Of a stretch of DNA of 64,000 nt, positions 7,671-16,981 are shown one piece after another (the stretch's first letter is position 1; every line of letters begins with the position of its first letter). Made by a program: the position numbers and the translations under genes. The stretch lies in the NCBI RefSeq assembly GCF_011395035.1, contig NZ_CP024768.1, positions 1,423,377 through 1,487,376 of the forward strand, in the 5' to 3' direction. The notes beneath the pieces were generated by a model, which made no database searches, was not told where the DNA came from, and saw nothing but the letters and a program-made list of their open reading frames with translations. This DNA comes from Pantoea cypripedii (GTDB lineage Bacteria > Pseudomonadota > Gammaproteobacteria > Enterobacterales > Enterobacteriaceae).

Positions 7671-10600
7671 TTGAACGCGGTAAATTTCGTTCGCTAACCC
7701 TGATTAACTGGAACGGCTTCTTTGCCCGTACCTTTGATCTTGATGAGCTGGTGACCACCCTGTCGGGCGGTAACGGTGCCGGTAAATCAACCACCATGGC
7801 GGCGTTTGTCACGGCGTTGATCCCGGACCTGACGCTGCTGCATTTCCGTAACACCACCGAGGCCGGTGCAACCTCCGGTTCGCGAGACAAAGGTCTGCAC
7901 GGTAAGTTGCGGGCCGGTGTCTGCTATGCGGTGCTGGATGTGGTCAACTCACGCCATCAGCGCGTAGTGGTGGGGGTGCGCCTGCAACAGGTGGCCGGGC
8001 GTGACAAGAAGGTGGATATCAAGCCGTTCAGTATTCACGGCCTGCCCACCGATACGCAACCGACCGATATGCTCACCGAGATCCTCGGCAGCCGCCAGGC
8101 GCGCGTCCTGCCGCTGGCGGAAGTGAAAGATCGCGTCGAAGCGCAGGAAGGCGTGCAGTTCCGTCAGTACAATTCGGTGACCGATTACCATGCCACGCTG
8201 TTTGAGTTGGGTGTGGTACCGCGTCGCCTGCGTACCGCCGGTGATCGCAGCAAGTTCTATCGTCTGATTGAAGCCTCGCTGTACGGTGGTATCTCCAGTG
8301 CGATTACCCGCTCACTGCGCGATTACCTGCTGCCGGAAAACAGCGGGGTGCGTAAAGCCTTCCAGGATATGGAAGCCGCACTGCGTGAAAACCGCATGAC
8401 GCTGGAAGCGATTCGCGTCACCCAATCTGACCGCGACCTGTTTAAGCATCTGATTTCGGAAGCCACCAGCTACGTTTCCGCGGACTACATGCGTCACGCC
8501 AACGAACGTCGCATCCATCTTGATGGTGCCTTGCAGCTGCGTAACGAGTTGTTTACCAGCCGTAACCAGCTGGCGTCGGAACAGTATCGCCACATTGAAA
8601 TGGCGCGCGAGCTGTCGGAACACGCGGGTGCTGAAAGCGATCTGGAAACCGATTATCAGGCCGCCAGCGATCACCTGAATCTGGTACAGACGGCGATGCG
8701 TCAGCAGGAGAAGATCGAGCGCTACGATGTCGATCTGGAAGAGCTGACTTACCGCCTTGAAGAACAGAATGAGGTGGTGGCCGAAGCACGTGAAGTGCAT
8801 GAAGAAAATGAAGCGCGTACCGAAGCGGCGGAAGTGGAAGTCGATGAGCTGAAAAGTCAGCTGGCCGATTTCCAGCAGGCGCTCGATGTGCAGCAAACCC
8901 GCGCGATTCAGTATCAGCAGGCCTTGCAGGCGCTGGAAAAAGCGCGTGCGCAATGCCAGCTTGCCGATTTGACCATCGACAATGCCGCTGAATGGCAGGA
9001 AACCTTCCAGGCGCGTGAGGAAGAAGCGACAGAACAACTGCTGCGTCTGGAACAGAAGCTAAGCGTTGCCGAAGCAGCGCACAGCCAGTTTGAGCAGGCG
9101 CTGATGCTGGTCACCAGCATTGCCGGTGAGGTAAACCGCCAGGATGCCTGGCAGGTTGGCCGTGAATTGCTGCGTGATGCCGCCAACCAGCGCCACCATG
9201 CGGAACAACTGTCGTCGCTGCGTTTACGCCTCAATGAACTGGAGCAGCGCCTGCGTGAGCAGAATGAAGCGGAGCGTTTGCTGGCGGAATTCTGCAAGCG
9301 TCAGGGCCAGCAATATGATGCTGATGCGCTGGAAGGTTTGCAGCGTGAGCTGGAAGCGCAGATTGAACAGCTGAGCGCCAGCGTCGCCGATGCCGGTGAA
9401 CGCCGGATGCTGATGCGTCAGGAGCTGGAGCAACTGCGTGAACGCATCACCGCGCTGACCGCGCGTGCGCCGCACTGGCTGGCTGCGCAGGAGATCCTGA
9501 CCCAGCTCAGCGAACAAACCGGCCAGCAGCTGACCAGCAGCCAGCAAATCACCGAATTTATGCAGCAATTGCTGGAGCGCGAGCGTGAAACCACCGTCGA
9601 ACGTGATGAAGTGGCGGCGCGTAAACGTGAAATCGAGAAACAAATCGAACGCTTAAGCCAGCCTGGCGGTGCGGAAGATGCGCGACTGACCCAGCTGGCC
9701 GAGCGTTTTGGCGGCGTGTTGCTGTCAGAAATTTATGATGATGTGACGCTGGATGATGCGCCTTATTTCTCGGCGCTATACGGTCCGTCACGTCATGCCA
9801 TCGTGGTGCCGGATTTGTCGCTGGTACGCGAGTTGCTGAATGGTCTGGAAGATTGCCCGGAAGATCTCTATCTGATCGAAGGGGACCCGCAGTCATTTGA
9901 TGACAGCGTATTCGGCGTTGATGAGCTGGAAAACGCGGTGGTGGTGAAAGTAGCGGAGCGTCAGTGGCGCTACTCTCGTTTCCCGAAAGTGCCGTTATTT
10001 GGCCGCGCCGCGCGTGAAAACCAGCTGGAGCTGCTGAATAACGAACGCGATCAGCTGGCGGAACGCTACGCCACGCTGTCGTTTGACGTGCAGAAAACCC
10101 AGCGTCTGCATCAATCCTTCAGCCGCTTTATCGGCAGCCATCTGGCTGTGGCGTTTGATGAAGATCCGGAAGCGCTGATCCGCCAGCTGAATAGCCGTCG
10201 TGGCGAACTGGAACGCGCGCTGAGTCAGCATGAAAACGACAACCAGCAGCAACGGATGCAGTATGAGCAGGCGCGCGAGGGTGTGGCCCAGCTGAACCGC
10301 CTGTTGCCACGCGTGACGCTGTTGCTGGACGATACGCTGGCCGACCGCTGTGAAGAGATTCGTGAACGCGTGGATGAAGCTCAGGAAGCCGCACGTTTCC
10401 TGCATCAGCACGGCAATAAACTGGCGAAGCTGGAACCGCTGGTGGCGGTGTTGCAGAGCGATCCGCAGCAACACGATCAGCTGGAACGTGATTATCAGCA
10501 GGCGCAGCAGCTGCAGCGCGAAACGCGCCAGCAGGCATTTGCACTGACTGAAGTGGTGCAGCGTCGTGCTCACTTCAGTTATGTCGATTCAGCGGGCATG

Positions 10601-12133
10601 CTGACCGGTAACAGCGACCTGAACGAGAAATTGCGTCAGCGTCTTGAGCAGGCGGAAGGCGAGCGTAGTCGCGCCCGTGAACGTCTGCGTGAGCATCAGG
10701 CGCAGCTGACTCAGTACTCTCAGGTGCTGGCATCACTGAAAAGCTCTTATGACGCCAAACGCGACATGCTGAAAGAGTTGCAGCAGGAGATGCAGGACAT
10801 CGGTGTGCATGCGGATGCCAGCGCGGAAGAACGCGCCCGCGCCCGCCGCGATGAACTCTATACCGCGCTGAGCCATAACCGTGCACGCCGCAATCAGCTG
10901 GAAAAACAGCTGACCTTCTGCGAAGCCGAAATGGACAGCCTGCAGAAGAAACTGCGTAAGCTGGAACGCGATTATCATCAGATGCGCGAGCAGGTGGTTA
11001 GCGCTAAAGCGGGCTGGTGTACCGTATTGCGTCTGGTGAAAGAAAATGGTGTCGAGCGCCGTCTGCATCGCCGTGAACTGGCCTACTTCAGCGGTGATGA
11101 GCTGCGTTCTATGTCGGATAAAGCGTTGGGGGCATTGCGTCTGGCGGTGGCGGATAACGAGCATCTGCGCGATGTGTTGCGTATGTCGGAAGATCCCAAA
11201 CGTCCGGAACGTAAAATCCAGTTCTTTATTGCGGTATATCAGCATCTGCGCGAGCGTATTCGTCAGGACATCATCCGTACCGATGATCCGGTGGAAGCCA
11301 TCGAGCAGATGGAGATTGAGCTGAACCGTCTGACGGAAGAACTGATGGCGCGTGAGCAGACGCTGGCGATCAGTTCGCGCAGCGTCTCCAATATCATCCG
11401 TAAAACCATTCAGCGTGAACAAAACCGTATTCGTCAGCTTAACCAGGGCCTGCAGGCGGTAAGTTTCGGCCAGGTGCGCAGCGTGCGTCTGAACGTTAAC
11501 GTGCGGGAAACCCATTCCATGCTGCTGGATACGCTGTCGGAAGAACACGAACAGCATCAGGATCTGTTTAACAGCAATCGTCTGACCTTCTCGGAAGCGC
11601 TGGCGAAGCTGTATCAGCGCCTGAATCCGCAGATCGATATGGGTCAGCGTACCCCGCAAACCATCGGTGAAGAGCTGCTCGACTACCGCAACTATCTGGA
11701 GATGGAGGTTGAAGTTAACCGCGGCTCCGATGGCTGGTTGCGTGCAGAAAGTGGCGCGCTTTCTACCGGTGAAGCGATCGGTACCGGGATGTCGATTCTG
11801 GTGATGGTGGTGCAGAGCTGGGAAGAGGAATCACGTCGTCTGCGCGGTAAAGATATCTCGCCTTGTCGTCTGCTGTTCCTTGATGAAGCAGCGCGTCTTG
11901 ATGCGCGTTCTATCGCCACTCTGTTTGAGTTGTGTGAGCGTCTGGAGATGCAGCTGGTGATCGCTGCCCCGGAAAATATCAGCCCGGAAAAAGGGACCAC
12001 CTATAAACTGGTACGTAAGGTGTTCAACAACACCGAACACGTCCATGTGGTGGGCCTGCGCGGCTTCTCCGCTGACCCGTCACCGGTAAAACGCGAGAAT
12101 AGTGATATCGACCTGGAAACAGAAAATTCATAG
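7667..12133 (+). CDS. mukB: Chromosome partition protein MukB (SMC-like ATPase)
   Basis: 1488 residues, the expected size. The N-terminal head has the Walker A loop GGNGAGKST at residues 34-42. Long Ala/Glu/Gln-rich coiled-coil arms flank a hinge around residues 650-800 (LLSEIYDDVTLDDAPYFSALYGPSRHAIVVPDL is the hinge start). The C-terminal head carries LSTGEAIGTGMSILVMVV (signature region) and CRLLFLDEAARLD (Walker B). MukB dimers with MukE and MukF extrude loops of chromosomal DNA and are kept away from the Ter region by MatP, which is also encoded in this window. A strong terminator follows. Confidence 0.98.
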   Translation: MIERGKFRSLTLINWNGFFARTFDLDELVTTLSGGNGAGKSTTMAAFVTALIPDLTLLHFRNTTEAGATSGSRDKGLHGKLRAGVCYAVLDVVNSRHQRVVVGVRLQQVAGRDKKVDIKPFSIHGLPTDTQPTDMLTEILGSRQARVLPLAEVKDRVEAQEGVQFRQYNSVTDYHATLFELGVVPRRLRTAGDRSKFYRLIEASLYGGISSAITRSLRDYLLPENSGVRKAFQDMEAALRENRMTLEAIRVTQSDRDLFKHLISEATSYVSADYMRHANERRIHLDGALQLRNELFTSRNQLASEQYRHIEMARELSEHAGAESDLETDYQAASDHLNLVQTAMRQQEKIERYDVDLEELTYRLEEQNEVVAEAREVHEENEARTEAAEVEVDELKSQLADFQQALDVQQTRAIQYQQALQALEKARAQCQLADLTIDNAAEWQETFQAREEEATEQLLRLEQKLSVAEAAHSQFEQALMLVTSIAGEVNRQDAWQVGRELLRDAANQRHHAEQLSSLRLRLNELEQRLREQNEAERLLAEFCKRQGQQYDADALEGLQRELEAQIEQLSASVADAGERRMLMRQELEQLRERITALTARAPHWLAAQEILTQLSEQTGQQLTSSQQITEFMQQLLERERETTVERDEVAARKREIEKQIERLSQPGGAEDARLTQLAERFGGVLLSEIYDDVTLDDAPYFSALYGPSRHAIVVPDLSLVRELLNGLEDCPEDLYLIEGDPQSFDDSVFGVDELENAVVVKVAERQWRYSRFPKVPLFGRAARENQLELLNNERDQLAERYATLSFDVQKTQRLHQSFSRFIGSHLAVAFDEDPEALIRQLNSRRGELERALSQHENDNQQQRMQYEQAREGVAQLNRLLPRVTLLLDDTLADRCEEIRERVDEAQEAARFLHQHGNKLAKLEPLVAVLQSDPQQHDQLERDYQQAQQLQRETRQQAFALTEVVQRRAHFSYVDSAGMLTGNSDLNEKLRQRLEQAEGERSRARERLREHQAQLTQYSQVLASLKSSYDAKRDMLKELQQEMQDIGVHADASAEERARARRDELYTALSHNRARRNQLEKQLTFCEAEMDSLQKKLRKLERDYHQMREQVVSAKAGWCTVLRLVKENGVERRLHRRELAYFSGDELRSMSDKALGALRLAVADNEHLRDVLRMSEDPKRPERKIQFFIAVYQHLRERIRQDIIRTDDPVEAIEQMEIELNRLTEELMAREQTLAISSRSVSNIIRKTIQREQNRIRQLNQGLQAVSFGQVRSVRLNVNVRETHSMLLDTLSEEHEQHQDLFNSNRLTFSEALAKLYQRLNPQIDMGQRTPQTIGEELLDYRNYLEMEVEVNRGSDGWLRAESGALSTGEAIGTGMSILVMVVQSWEEESRRLRGKDISPCRLLFLDEAARLDARSIATLFELCERLEMQLVIAAPENISPEKGTTYKLVRKVFNNTEHVHVVGLRGFSADPSPVKRENSDIDLETENS

Positions 12134-12173
12134 CGGTGAATCTGGTTAAATTTTATCGCTACGGTTAATGTGT

Positions 12174-12213
12174 AAACGGCATTTGCAGCCTGATGCAAAT
12201 GCCGTTTTTATTT
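12174..12213 (+). terminator. Terminator of the cmoM-mukFEB operon
   Basis: Perfect 14-bp stem AAACGGCATTTGCA (12174-12187) with TGCAAATGCCGTTT (12194-12207), loop GCCTGA, then TTTATTTGT. It is 40 bases after the mukB stop. Confidence 0.9.
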
Positions 12214-12289
12214 GTATACTCAAAAATATGGTTAAGGTAGTACACAGCATAAGCGAGTCGGCTGTGTCTTAGGCGAGAAGGGGGCAGGG

Positions 12290-14098
12290 ATGTTGCTGAA
12301 TAATAAAAGCAGATTAAATCGTGCTGCAATAGCACTCAGTTTGTCACTGGTATTGTCGCCACTGGCTGCCAGCCATGCGGCGATTATTGCGGCGCTGCCT
12401 GGCACGACACATCGCACCATGACCGTCGCGGCCAGTCAGCATCAGATCCAGCAGGCTTTCAGCCCCAGCGAACAACCGTTCTATCTGCCCGGTCTGGCAG
12501 GCATTTATGCCGCCCGTAATATGGCGCCGCTGTGGCAGGACCGTGCTGCCGTGCAGGCGTTCCAGCAGCAACTGGCGGAAGTGGCGCTTTCCGGGGTGCA
12601 GCCGCAGTTTACCCGCTGGGTGGGGCTGTTAACCAACCCGGAAATCAAAGGGCTGGCGCGTGATATTGTGTTAAGCGATGCCATGCTGGGCTATCTGCAA
12701 TTTGTCTCGAATGTACCGACCCAGGGCGAGACCTGGTTGTACAGCAACGTACCTTATAAAATGACCATGCCGACGGTTGCGGTGATTAATCAGTGGCAGA
12801 ACGCAGTGAACGGCGGTGGAAGCCGCAGCTTTGTGACGTCACTGGAGCCGCAACATCCGCAATACAGGCCGATGCATGCCGCGCTGAAAACCCTGCTCAC
12901 GGATAATCGTCCGTGGCCACAGTTGCGCGACAGCGGCACGCTGCGCCCCGGTCAGATCAGCAATGATATCCCCGCGCTGCGCGAGATTTTGCAACGGACC
13001 GGTATGCTGACTGGCCATAGTGCGACACCAACGCCAGCGGATGATGCTGTGCCCACGGCCCCGGTGCCGGTGAGCCAGAGCGAGCAGCCCGTTGCCGTCA
13101 GTCCTTCGGCCACCAGCGTTAATGATTTGCCCGCTCAGGCACCGCAGTCGATGGGAAATGTCGCGGCGAACCCAGGCCAGTCTACCAACAATGTCTATGA
13201 TGCGGCGCTGGTGGATGGCGTAAAACGTTTCCAGCATTGGCAGGGGCTGGCTGACGATGGGGCAATTGGTCCACGTACCCGCGAATGGCTCAATGTATCG
13301 CCGCAAATCCGCGCGGCACTGCTGGCGCTGAATATCCAGCGTTTGCGTCTGCTGCCGGATGATATGCATAACGGCATCATGGTCAATATCCCCAACTATT
13401 CGCTGACCTACTACAACAACGGTGCCACCATCCTGTCGTCACGGGTGATTGTCGGTCGTCCCGATCGCAAAACGCCACTGATGCGCAGCGCGCTGAACAA
13501 CGTAGTGCTGAATCCGCCGTGGAATGTGCCAACATCACTGGTGCGTCAGGACATTGTGCCGAAGGTGAAACAGGACCCGGGCTATCTTTACAAGCATGGT
13601 TTTACCTTGCTTTCCGGCTGGAGTGAGGATGCGGAAGTCATCGATCCGTCGATGATTGACTGGAGAATGGTATCGGCCGCCAGCTTCCCGTATCGCGTGC
13701 GGCAGGCACCTGGGGCGATGAATTCGCTGGGGCGCTACAAATTCAATATGCCCAGTTCGGATGCGATTTATCTGCACGATACACCGAATCATAATTTGTT
13801 CCAGCGTGATATTCGCGCCCTCAGTTCCGGCTGCGTTCGCGTGAATAAGGCGTCGGAACTGGCTGATTTGTTGTTGCAGGACGCGGGCTGGAATGACAGC
13901 CGGATCTCCGACACGCTGAAGGAGGGCAACACGCGGTATGTGCCGATTCGTCACCGGATCCCGGTTAACCTTTACTATCTGACGGCCTGGGTGGCAGATG
14001 ATGGTCAGCCGCAATATCGTACAGATATTTACAATTATGATAATACAGCGCGTTCGGGCAGTCAGGTATTGGTGAAAGCCGGACAGTTGCTGCTCTAG
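12290..14098 (+). CDS. ldtD: L,D-transpeptidase LdtD (YcbB)
   Basis: 602 residues (E. coli 615). An N-terminal signal peptide (hydrophobic stretch ending near ASHA) directs it to the periplasm. It is followed by a scaffold domain, a Pro/Ala/Ser-rich linker at about residues 240-300, a peptidoglycan-binding motif (VKRFQHWQGLADDGAIGPRTREWL) and the YkuD catalytic domain with IYLHDTPNHNLF and SSGCVRVN; the nucleophile is Cys515. LdtD makes 3-3 (meso-DAP to meso-DAP) cross-links and is important under envelope stress and beta-lactam exposure. mepK, a 3-3 endopeptidase, lies next, as in E. coli. Confidence 0.95.
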   Translation: MLLNNKSRLNRAAIALSLSLVLSPLAASHAAIIAALPGTTHRTMTVAASQHQIQQAFSPSEQPFYLPGLAGIYAARNMAPLWQDRAAVQAFQQQLAEVALSGVQPQFTRWVGLLTNPEIKGLARDIVLSDAMLGYLQFVSNVPTQGETWLYSNVPYKMTMPTVAVINQWQNAVNGGGSRSFVTSLEPQHPQYRPMHAALKTLLTDNRPWPQLRDSGTLRPGQISNDIPALREILQRTGMLTGHSATPTPADDAVPTAPVPVSQSEQPVAVSPSATSVNDLPAQAPQSMGNVAANPGQSTNNVYDAALVDGVKRFQHWQGLADDGAIGPRTREWLNVSPQIRAALLALNIQRLRLLPDDMHNGIMVNIPNYSLTYYNNGATILSSRVIVGRPDRKTPLMRSALNNVVLNPPWNVPTSLVRQDIVPKVKQDPGYLYKHGFTLLSGWSEDAEVIDPSMIDWRMVSAASFPYRVRQAPGAMNSLGRYKFNMPSSDAIYLHDTPNHNLFQRDIRALSSGCVRVNKASELADLLLQDAGWNDSRISDTLKEGNTRYVPIRHRIPVNLYYLTAWVADDGQPQYRTDIYNYDNTARSGSQVLVKAGQLLL

Positions 14099-14135
14099 TG
14101 ATTGATTTATCGATACTCCCCGCTATTTAAAAATC

Positions 14136-14183
14136 CCAAAACCAGTGCCGAATAAGTGATGTCGGGCTGGTTTTGGCCTTTCT
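14136..14183 (+). terminator. Probable ldtD terminator
   Basis: Stem CCAAAACCAG (14136-14145) with CTGGTTTTGG (14167-14176), inner CCGA/TCGG pairing possible. The T tract is interrupted (CCTTTCTG), so strength is uncertain. Confidence 0.5.
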
Positions 14184-14286
14184 GTTCCCGGCCACGGGTT
14201 GACTGAGTGTATGGCTGCGGTTAATGTTCCGCCTTGTGTGCTTTTTACACATTTTTTATCGCATTAATCTCAGGTAAACCCGCTAA

Positions 14287-14838
14287 ATGGCTAATTTTGA
14301 TTCTCAGCGTCGTAAATTGCTCCTGATCGGAGGGGCAGCCGCAGGTCTGTCACTGCTTCCTGGCTCAGCACTGGCCTCGCTTTCCACCTCCCGTCCGCGA
14401 ATTTTGACGCTCAATAACCTTCACACCGGTGAAACCCTTAAAACGGAGTTTTTTAACGGCAAGAGTTATGACAAGGATGAGTTAGCTCGCTTAAATCACT
14501 TTTTCCGCGACTACCGTGCCAATCAGATGAGAAAGATCGATCCCCATCTGTTTGACCAGATTTATCGCCTGCAGGCGTTGCTGGGCACGCGTAAACCGAT
14601 TCAGCTGGTGTCGGGTTACCGCACCATCGCCACCAACAATATGCTGCGCGAGTCGGGCCCGGGTGTGGCGAAACACAGTTATCACACCAAAGGCCAGGCG
14701 ATGGATTTTCATATCGAAGGCATTGCCCTGAACAATGTTCGCAAAGCGGCGTTATCTCTGCGTGCAGGTGGTGTAGGATATTACCCGCGCAGCAACTTTG
14801 TTCACATTGACACTGGTCCTGTAAGGCACTGGTCCTGA
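14287..14838 (+). CDS. mepK: Murein DD-/LD-endopeptidase MepK (YcbK), Tat-exported
   Basis: 183 residues, DUF882/peptidase M15 family. The N terminus SQRRKLLLIGGAAAG with a following hydrophobic stretch ending SALA is a twin-arginine signal. The zinc site is visible in SYHTKGQAMDFHIEG (H and D ligands) and in NFVHIDTG (second H), and SGYR is the usual start of the catalytic fold. In E. coli this enzyme cleaves 3-3 cross-links, the product of LdtD made by the gene just upstream. gloC follows after 36 bases. Confidence 0.93.
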   Translation: MANFDSQRRKLLLIGGAAAGLSLLPGSALASLSTSRPRILTLNNLHTGETLKTEFFNGKSYDKDELARLNHFFRDYRANQMRKIDPHLFDQIYRLQALLGTRKPIQLVSGYRTIATNNMLRESGPGVAKHSYHTKGQAMDFHIEGIALNNVRKAALSLRAGGVGYYPRSNFVHIDTGPVRHWS

Positions 14839-14874
14839 TACCGGCAGCGCTGCGTGTGTCGGTCATGGAGCGCT

Positions 14875-15501
14875 ATGAACTACCTCATTATTCCGGTCAC
14901 GGCATTTTCCCAGAACTGTTCAGTTATCTGGGGGGATGATACCCAGCAGGCCGCGCTGGTGGATCCGGGTGGCGATGCTGCCACCATCATCGCGGTGCTG
15001 GCTGAGCGTGGCATTACCCCGCAACAGATTCTGCTGACACATGGACATCTCGACCATGTCGGCGCGGCGGCCGAGCTGGCGGCCCATTTTCAGGTACCGA
15101 TTATCGGACCACAGTTACGCGATAAATACTGGCTGGATGGATTGCCGGTGCAGAGCCAAATGTTTGGTTTGCCGGAATGCGCACCACTGACGCCAGATCG
15201 CTGGCTGGAAGAGGGGGAAACGGTGCAGGTCGGTGAGGTGACGCTGGAAGTGTTGCATTGCCCTGGCCATACGCCGGGCCATATCGTGTTTTTCGACCGT
15301 GCCGGTCGTCTGCTGATCTCCGGGGATGTCATCTTTAACGGCGGTGTTGGCCGGACCGATTTTCCCCAGGGAAGCCACAGCGATTTGATCGCGGCGATTA
15401 AAACCAAGCTCCTGCCGCTGGGCGATGATGTGACCTTCGTTCCGGGGCATGGACCGATCTCCACGCTGGGCCGCGAACGTATCAGTAATCCTTTCCTGTA
15501 A
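14875..15501 (+). CDS. gloC: Hydroxyacylglutathione hydrolase GloC (YcbL)
   Basis: Metallo-beta-lactamase-fold enzyme of 208 residues from ATG 14875, which has GGAG 5 bases upstream; the longer frame from 14854 adds residues not in the family. The dinuclear metal motif is THGHLDHVG, with further ligands in HCPGHTPGH, SGDVIF and PGHGP. It is a type II glyoxalase that hydrolyses S-lactoylglutathione, completing methylglyoxal detoxification; the methylglyoxal synthase gene mgsA is also in this window. A palindromic repeat separates it from convergent aspC. Confidence 0.93.
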   Translation: MNYLIIPVTAFSQNCSVIWGDDTQQAALVDPGGDAATIIAVLAERGITPQQILLTHGHLDHVGAAAELAAHFQVPIIGPQLRDKYWLDGLPVQSQMFGLPECAPLTPDRWLEEGETVQVGEVTLEVLHCPGHTPGHIVFFDRAGRLLISGDVIFNGGVGRTDFPQGSHSDLIAAIKTKLLPLGDDVTFVPGHGPISTLGRERISNPFL

Positions 15502-15509
15502 TCCGTGTC

Positions 15510-15581
15510 CGTAGCGGCGCGATTTATCGCGCGGGTTTTCCGGCATCGTGCACGGAATGCGCGATAAATTGCGCCGCTACG
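15510..15581. repeat. Convergent-end palindromic repeat, copy 1
   Basis: 23-bp arms CGTAGCGGCGCGATTTATCGCGC (first 20: 15510-15529; arm ends 15532) and its complement at 15559-15581 with one mismatch (ATT for ATC), around a 26-base loop. It fills the gap between the stops of gloC and convergent aspC. A near-identical element occurs at 23998-24058. It behaves like a REP/BIME-type unit that can fold in either transcript. Confidence 0.85.
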
Positions 15582-15590
15582 GGTTAATCC

Positions 15591-16781
15591 TTACAGCACT
15601 GCGACAATCGCTTCGCACAGCGCCGACATATTGTCTGGCGTCATCCCGGCAACGTTAACGCGACCGGAATTCACCGCATACACGCCGAACTCTTCACGCA
15701 AACGGATCACCTGATCTTTTGTCAGGCCGCTGAACGAGAACATGCCGTTCTGTTTAATGATAAAGCTGAAGTCCTGTTGCGCGCCGCTCGAAGCCAGCGT
15801 GTTGACGAACAGCTGACGCATGCGCTGAATACGCTGGCGCATATCGGTCAGTTCCTGTTGCCAGATAGTACGCAGGGCATCGTTGCCGAGAATGGTCGCG
15901 ACTACCGCAGCGCCGTGAGCAGGCGGGTTTGAGTAGTTGGCGCGAATGCTGTATTTCACCTGGCTGAAGGCGGTTTTTGCCACATCGCTGCTGGCGGCGA
16001 CCAGCGTCAGCGCACCAACGCGTTCGTTATACAGGCCAAAGTTTTTCGAGTAAGAGCTGGCAACAATCAGCTCCTGATGTGAAGCAGCAAAAATACGCAG
16101 GCCTTCTGCATCTTCATCCAGACCACGGGCAAAGCCCTGGTAGGCAAAGTCAAACAGTGGCAGCCAGCCATTCGCCTGAGAGAGCTCTGCCAGTTGCTGC
16201 CATTGTTCCGCAGTCGGATCGATACCGGTTGGGTTGTGGCAGCAGCCGTGGAACAGCACCACATCACCCGCTTTCGCTTCACGCAGTGACGCCACCATGC
16301 CATCAAAATCCAGCGTATGGTTTGCCGCATCGTAGTACTGATAATCACAGACTTCGAGGCCCGCCGCGTTAAACACATTTTTGTGGTTCGGCCAGCTTGG
16401 ATTACTCACCCATACACGCTTCACGCTGGTCTGATTAGCGAGGAAATCTGCGGCTACACGCAACGCCCCCGTACCACCCGGTGTTTGAGCCGTGCAGGCG
16501 CGTCCGGCGGTCACCAGCGTGCTCTCTTTGCCAAACAACAGTTCCTGGGTACAACGCGCGAAATCAGCCAGGCCATCAATGCTGAGGTAATTTTTGGTGG
16601 TTTCGTTTTCCAGCAAATATTGCTCAGCTTTTTTTACACTGGTGAGTACCGGAGTTTTACCGGTTTCATCTTTATAAACACCAATGCCAAGGTTGATTTT
16701 ATTCGGGCGGTCGTCGGCGCGAAACAGGTCGGCCAGACCAAGGATAGGATCGGCGGGTGCGGCAGAGATCGATTCAAACAT
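15591..16781 (-). CDS. aspC: Aspartate aminotransferase
   Basis: 396 residues, same length as E. coli AspC. It is a fold-type I PLP enzyme that interconverts aspartate/2-oxoglutarate and oxaloacetate/glutamate. The Schiff-base lysine is K246 in ASSYSKNFGLYNERVGAL; FHGCCHNPTG and the C-terminal GRVNVAGM containing the substrate-binding arginine are present. The Shine-Dalgarno sequence is weak (GGACC). It lies downstream of ompF on the same strand, separated by an intrinsic terminator. Confidence 0.97.
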   Translation of the reverse strand: MFESISAAPADPILGLADLFRADDRPNKINLGIGVYKDETGKTPVLTSVKKAEQYLLENETTKNYLSIDGLADFARCTQELLFGKESTLVTAGRACTAQTPGGTGALRVAADFLANQTSVKRVWVSNPSWPNHKNVFNAAGLEVCDYQYYDAANHTLDFDGMVASLREAKAGDVVLFHGCCHNPTGIDPTAEQWQQLAELSQANGWLPLFDFAYQGFARGLDEDAEGLRIFAASHQELIVASSYSKNFGLYNERVGALTLVAASSDVAKTAFSQVKYSIRANYSNPPAHGAAVVATILGNDALRTIWQQELTDMRQRIQRMRQLFVNTLASSGAQQDFSFIIKQNGMFSFSGLTKDQVIRLREEFGVYAVNSGRVNVAGMTPDNMSALCEAIVAVL

Positions 16782-16927
16782 GAGTGAGGTCCAGTTGCGT
16801 GAACTTTAGCAAAATGAGCTATCAGGTTAGCGTCAGATGGCACGCTTGCCAACCGCTGAGACGAAAAAGAAATAATACCGACGCAGGGATTAATGCAGCT
16901 TATTTTGAAGCGGATCACTGAAATGCA

Positions 16928-16953
16928 AAACGGAGCCATAAGGCTCCGTTTTT
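16928..16953 (-). terminator. ompF terminator
   Basis: Stem AACGGAGCC/GGCTCCGTT (16929-16950) with loop ATAA, T-rich on both strands (TTTTGCATTT on the minus side). It is about 30 bases past the ompF stop. Confidence 0.85.
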
Positions 16954-16981
16954 AAGGTATTACGCGGTGCTAATCGACAGA

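Noticed and set aside
10500..10900. Repeat-like Gln/Glu/Ala-rich sequence in mukB
   Set aside because: This is the normal coiled-coil arm of MukB, not a tandem repeat.
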